Origin: Nymphaea colorata
Lineage: Eukaryota; Streptophyta; Magnoliopsida; Nymphaeales; Nymphaeaceae
Reading direction: 5' to 3'
DNA: 64,000 bases
Assembly (NCBI RefSeq): GCF_008831285.2
Contig: NC_045142.1
Coordinates: 11,858,716 to 11,922,715, forward strand
In this document: positions 58,741 to 64,000 of the stretch, piece by piece
Numbering within the stretch: position 1 is the stretch's first letter
Layout: each line of letters opens with the position of its first letter
Program-made: the position numbers and the translations under genes
Notes under the pieces: generated by a model
The model's input: the letters and a program-made list of their open reading frames with translations, nothing else
Databases searched by the model: none
Told to the model about the DNA's origin: nothing

Positions 58741-58750
58741 GGCTGGGGTC

Positions 58751-59840
58751 CAATGTGTGAAATTACATTGAAATGAGTCACAAAATGAATGTAACAATCA
58801 AATCAGAGAAAATTTTGACAAGAATTAAGGGAAATTAAAATATTTGAGGATCTGAATCCTTGAAATGTATTGTAAATTCATCATAAAATGTTCGAAAAAT
58901 GTTGAACATAGACTTCTTAAAAACTTGGGGTGATTATACTTTGCCTTGTTGGTGTTCCAATATTTTATAAGTGTTGCCCATGTTTCTCTGTCATTCTATC
59001 GGGAAATATTTTCCTATTTTTCATCTTTATATGGATCAAATTAACATACTTTAACTTCTTGCTTATAACCCTTCCACCTGTCTGTCAGGCATGCCATGAC
59101 CCAACATTTTTTAATGTTTTTCAAACTCAAAATGATAATACATAACAAAATATATGTTAGCACATGCATTGACGTTCATTAGAAGCTTATAGGAAAGTAA
59201 TATGAATAAGCACTTGAATACAATCCCACACATTATTTTTATACTAATATGACATGGTATTCTACTTCTCATATGCAAGTGTAGAAACATCACCTTTTAT
59301 TGCTTGACCAAGCTTGTTACATCACATTACGATTTTTTTACCGGCAAGCCAATATACAACTGTCAAACGTTAACTATGTCTCCATGTCCTTCTTTTGTGG
59401 GGCTGAACCTAAATGTGAGCATTAAAATATCTTAATATGCATGACATAGATTATTGGTAAGGTACACTAAAAGCATGTTGAGTCAATTGATACTTTTGGT
59501 AAGAGTGTGACAATATGAGGAGTGAAAATCATGGTAAGTAGTCATGTTCCAAGGAATTCAAATTAATAAAATTAAAAGCATCACTATTAAAGCATCCTAC
59601 AATGTTCTTTTAGTTTTAGATGTCTATAATTAGCTCCCATAGCAAAAAATGATTGAACTATGAAAAGCAATACGAAAAACACAATCAACAAAAATTAAAA
59701 ATTTCAATAGTAAAAATGCAGAAAAACTGTGATGAAGACCCAATGAAATTATATTAATCTTAGCAATAATTTTATAATCAATTATAATATATTATGAGCA
59801 TAACATGGTAAAATGAAATAAGTAAATTATAAGGTTACTA
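58751..59840. other. non-coding flank of the CACTA relic
   Basis: No gene recognised. It may include the 3' end of the CACTA element, but I found no convincing CACTA terminus. Confidence 0.35.
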
Positions 59841-62800
59841 GATGTCCAGTACCATCGTCAAATGACTCACGACATTCTCATTTCTCCCTTTTCATGTGAC
59901 ATTGTAACTTCATTTCCAAATACATTTTCCATTACCCAATTATCATAGTTGTCATCAACCACCATATCCTGTTTTGGGTTTGCATGATCAATCTGTTCAT
60001 CATCAATAAGTATTGGCGATGCAATTTCATATAAATATCTACGTAATGCACTATAGAAAAATAATCTAATTATGATCTATATGATCTACATAAAACACTA
60101 GCTTCACCTAAGATGCACATATGAATGATTCATCTTTATGCATGTTAATCCAAAATGCATCTCTTTTGATGGCCTTGGTATTTGATCCAAGAACATTAAG
60201 CCATTTAAACTTAAAACAAAAAAAAGAAGGAAAATTCAACTGCCCATAATATTCTATTGCAACAATATTGGACAAAATTCCATAATATATAACATTCCCT
60301 TCAATTATGTTACTATCTTGAGCGTTTGAAAAATTTGATGTGCATGCAGTTACAACAATGTCACTTGTGAATTTCTCTTTATATTTTCCTACTTCGCTAA
60401 TATGAAATCAGAAACGAGATAGCTTTTATTGGTTGGGAACATTAAAATAGCCATTTATTTTTCACTACTGATTCATGGCCTTGTGAACGTATGTTCGCTA
60501 CCTGTGACAATTAATATAATATGTTATCACTAAGCATTGCATTAACGATAAACTTGATGTACTATATTAATCATAACTTTCTTATATTTGAACCATATTG
60601 ATATTTCTAAATTATACATGCACTCAATTTCGTGGATTCTTTTATGCTGGTGCACTTGCTTGAGAAAGCTTAGGTGTTCCCGGTAATAACATACATATTA
60701 CAATGATAAAGTAATAGAAATAGTCGACATGATAGCTACTTAAATATTCATTCTTATTTGATATATGATGCAACTAATGGACTACTAAATAATATTGTGT
60801 CATCCTAAATGTTATATCTTCTAATGTAAATGCCTCTGTTTTTCTTAGAGCACATCCTTTTCTCCATAAGACAGATTTTTTTCATTAACTTCATAATAAC
60901 CATTTACATTTCTTCCTGAGCAATTTAATCAAGTTCCTACACCATGTACATGTCTTGAATAAATAGTCAAACATTCTTCAGCCATATATCATTAAAAAAT
61001 AGAACCTTTCCCATTACTTCTATTACACACATAAGATTTTGATAGAAGGAGATACCAACATAAAGTTAAACATACATTATGAAATTTATTATGTTACATT
61101 AACAAAACAAAAAATATATTCGATTTCACATACTCACTCACCTCTCTGTAGGATACAACCAATGATATTGCATAGATTCTCCTTGCATAGCCTCATTTGC
61201 TAAATGAATAGGCAAGCGTAACATGATATCAAAAAATGCTGGTGAAAATTTCTTCTATGTTGGCAAAGCATTATAGAATTTATCCTTCTAGCTGTTTCAA
61301 TCATTCATCTCGTCCAATTTTTTAGCATAATTTCTCTTAAAACTTACATAGATTAATAAATGCTAGGTTGACATTCTTAGTTCATGATTTGTAAGCTGCC
61401 AATGAAATAAAATGATGCATGAGTATGTGACAATCATGATTCTTTAGTCCTATATTTTTATGATCATTCATTTGTGGACATATTGAAATATTTGTTGTAA
61501 ATCCATCTAGTAATTTGATGCCTTTTAATAATCAATAAAAGGTATCATTTTCATTACAATCCATAGAAAAACAAGAAGCCGACAATATGCTTTGTTGGAA
61601 CCAGTAATAGATATGCTTTGTTGGAACCAGTAATAGACATTAGATGAAACTTATGTTAGATGTACATATCCTATAAGTCTATTTGCGCTTTCAAAGGTTC
61701 CTTCAACTTAACTTCTAAATTCAATAACATACCAAGAAAACTATCACATATATGAGAAAACTATCACATATATGTTTTTAGTACAAATGATGCCAAATTA
61801 ATCAAATTAAATTGGTCTTTCAGCATGACAGCTAAAAAAATATTCTTATTTGTACAATTATATAGCCATGATTTATGTGCCTTTTGTTTGAATTTTTTTC
61901 CAAATAAGTTTTCAATGTGTTTCACTTCATATCACTACCAAAATAATAAATGGAGAATACTTTAACTTAACATGACCATCAAACAGTTATGTTCCATCAG
62001 TAAAAAGTGACAATGTCCCGTATAACAAAATGTTCTCTTGTTTTTCAAGCAATGAGAGCAAGTGTGCTTTGCACATAAAGACATGCTAATTTTCCTTTGG
62101 TGATCCACATTGATAATTTGGCATATGCTGAAAAGTTGCTAATCATCCATAACAATATGACACTTATTTAGAAGATATTGTTTAAAAAGGCCTTACATGT
62201 GGCTCCCTGTTCTCATAATTTTTTCTAACTCCTCAATAAGTGGTTGCAAATGCACATCTATATCATTTCCAGGATTAGATGGAAAAGAGATAATCGAAGA
62301 TGGTATAAAATTGAGTTATTTTATACACATCTACGGTGGAAAATTATGCCAAATCATAGGAACTTACCATATACTATAACTTATTGTTCTAAAAGGGTTG
62401 AAGCCATGATATGTTAGCCTGAGCCTCATATTTCAATAACTAAAGGCAAATGAAGGGCTTTATTCATCAAAATATTTCAAGTTTTAGAATCTATGGGATG
62501 CCTTAAGTGTTGCATTTATTATGATCTTCATCTAGTTATGATGACATGAATAATCTCTTCAAAATTAGTGAAAAATGATGCAATATTTTGCAACAATCTT
62601 TTGGCTTCTTCCATCTTGAGGAGACAAAATCTTGTTAATTCATCTAGTTGCACCACAATGATCATCATGCATCTTTTCAACAGAATCCCCTTCCAATATA
62701 ACATGCAATCTTTCATACATGCATCTATCTTATTATAATTAAGACCCAAGTCATTAATAGTTTCTTCGTCTCATAATAAGCTTTTAGTAACTTTACATTC

Positions 62801-63430
62801 ATGCAACATTTCTTTTAATAATTCCAAGCACATCATGAAAGAGTGGTTTCTCCATCTACCAAGGTACTTTATATAAAATACCTACATAATAAAGGGTGAG
62901 TTGGTCAAACTTTTGTCCCCTAGGTATAGTTTTGTTTAACATTTTGTAAAAGATTTACAAGTTTCTCAACTTCTTCACATTTTTCTTTTGCTTTCAGCCA
63001 TAGCTTCTTCAAACCCTACATCTGAATCTAAGATCCCAAATGCATTGTTGAACGAACCATACATATCATCTTAGCTAACTTTTGGTGAAATATTTATAGT
63101 AGTAGATGCAAAAAATATACTTTCCATGATAATGCCAACAAGTATAATTTTTCTCAAAATCTATCACAGATCATGTACCCGAATGCATCCTCCAATGTAT
63201 GATACAAACCATTGATGTATAGTATGCATGAGAATCTAATTCTTTCATTAACTATTGCATTGTTCTATACACCAAATTGAACAAATTTTTTCACTCATTT
63301 TACATTCGCCAAATGTCAATACATAATGGTCTATTTAATTTATGCATAAACTCTATTATCTTGGACGTAAGTTATTGAAGAGTTTGGATACCTATTTTTC
63401 GCATCCAACTTTTATATGTCATAATAAATA
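59841..63430 (-). pseudogene. CACTA (En/Spm) transposase remains: Tnp2, DUF4218, DUF4216
   Basis: Minus strand, frames shifting, in the order of plant CACTA transposases: transposase-associated N-terminus (KSWM near 63415); DSDVGFEEAM (about 63020); Tnp2 core with YLGRWRNHSFMMCLELLKEM (about 62860) and LGLNYNKIDACMKDCMLYWK (62750-62690), then an ITKGKLACLY word (about 62090); DUF4218 with GLKNHDCHILMHHF (about 61455-61410) and MLRLPIHLANEAMQGESMQY (about 61225-61165); DUF4216 with YYGILSNIVAIEYYGQ (about 60285-60240). Dozens of stops and shifts make it non-functional. Intact genes of this type are about 3-4 kb, so the length is near complete. Terminal repeats not found; the 5' end may lie beyond the window. 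Confidence 0.88.
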
Positions 63431-64000
63431 ATTGCTTTGAAGTCCACAAGTGAAAAACAATGGAACCTACTAATAATGTAGATGCTTCTATTAGTAACTA
63501 TTGCATAACACACTAAACTTGATATATTGGCTATGTGCATCTCGTCTCCTATAATATAAGATGTTTCATTTCGTGACATACAAGTAAAAGAAAATGCAAG
63601 CTAATTTATACTTCTATCTACTATATAATATAGTATAATATATATATATATCTGCAAATATAAACATATATATAATATCCATTCTTGTCATAGATAATAT
63701 CACAATGCACATTTCTAGTTTCTTTAGTAAATAATGTTACAACACTTCAAAACTTATTATTCTGCACTTAATAAAGAATTTAATTTTGATACAATATGGA
63801 TGCAAATCATATAAAAAACATGATGATATAGTAAATTGAGTCTCCTTTCCTCCTGCACCATTTGAAGGATATCATATTTTGTAATGGTGCTTCCCAATAC
63901 AGTATGCATGATAACCTAATGAAACCAATTGGTGATATGGTGATATTTAAAAAGTTCTAAACTGCTCAAAAGTACCAACTGATGGTATGGTGGCATGCAG
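63431..64000. other. AT-rich end of window
   Basis: No coding motif. It may belong to the upstream part of the CACTA element. Bases 63926-64000 contain a 'ggtgatatggtgatat/gatggtatggtgg' patch. Confidence 0.35.

Larger units (their letters stand above)
56750..58750 (-). repeat. LTR-like dispersed repeat, copy R
   Basis: Relative of 230-1942, same orientation. Read on the minus strand: a GGATCT-rich upstream part (58750-57960), a GC-rich block (57700-57860), a TATA motif (57483-57476), a C/T-rich leader (57400-57150) and the 190-bp motif. An open frame at 57146-57439 (minus) is a by-product of CT repeats. Probably an LTR of a gypsy family with long LTRs; no internal region is identified. Confidence 0.45.

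Noticed and set aside
230-58750. Copies L and R as the two LTRs of one giant element
   Set aside because: They lie 55 kb apart with elements of both orientations between them and appear too diverged (about 70 percent); independent copies are far more likely.
59111-59293. 60-codon minus frame downstream of the CACTA relic
   Set aside because: No similarity to transposase modules and no other motif.
1-64000. CRISPR arrays, bacterial operons, rRNA genes
   Set aside because: The window is plant nuclear DNA; tandem repeats found are long and not spacer-interrupted; no rRNA-like sequence seen.

Overview
The window is plant nuclear DNA, almost certainly from a flowering plant. It is AT-rich overall and packed with LTR retrotransposons, LINE and CACTA remains, short non-autonomous elements and microsatellites. 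It also holds relics of two plant metabolic gene families and a canonical plant microRNA hairpin. I cannot name the species. I find no intact protein-coding gene; nearly every readable protein stretch belongs to a broken transposable element.

Layout. 0.2-1.9 kb: an LTR-like repeat in minus orientation whose relative lies at 56.75-58.75 kb. 1.9-6.3 kb: an ancient Copia element, minus strand (Copia-A). 7.1-8.3 kb: a LINE tail, minus strand. 8.3-13.2 kb: degenerate non-coding repeats. 13.21-18.68 kb: a complete but inactivated Ty3/gypsy chromovirus with both LTRs, primer site, polypurine tract and a near-perfect 5-bp target duplication. 19.6-26.0 kb: the remains of an isoflavone-reductase-like gene (PCBER/pinoresinol reductase family); two exons are readable, and the intron between them holds a degenerate Copia element (Copia-B). 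27.2-29.0 kb: two unassigned open segments on the minus strand and a decayed prenyl-diphosphate-synthase fragment. 29.6-38.2 kb: a nest, where a second copy of the Copia-A family was split by a younger, full-length Copia-C (29871-34865, perfect 5-bp target duplication) and by a separate insertion of about 0.96 kb. 38.2-41.0 kb: a gypsy reverse-transcriptase fragment, then a three-copy tandem array of about 0.7-kb units. 41.4-44.95 kb: a truncated Copia-D, minus strand. 45-51.7 kb: non-coding sequence with microsatellites and local duplications. 51.74-52.9 kb: a MIR390 locus. 54.56-55.46 kb: a GC-rich hAT-type non-autonomous element. 59.8-63.4 kb: a CACTA (En/Spm) transposase relic, minus strand.

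The part most likely to be alive is MIR390. Mature miR390 is at 51840-51860 and its star strand at 51904-51924, in a well-paired hairpin with a TATA box about 90 bp upstream. The first ATG after that TATA box opens a 9-codon ORF whose stop codon ends on the first base of miR390. In plants miR390 loads AGO7 and triggers TAS3 tasiRNA production, which represses ARF2/3/4 (family knowledge; TAS3 is not in this window). All element boundaries were read by eye; no alignment or database search was run.
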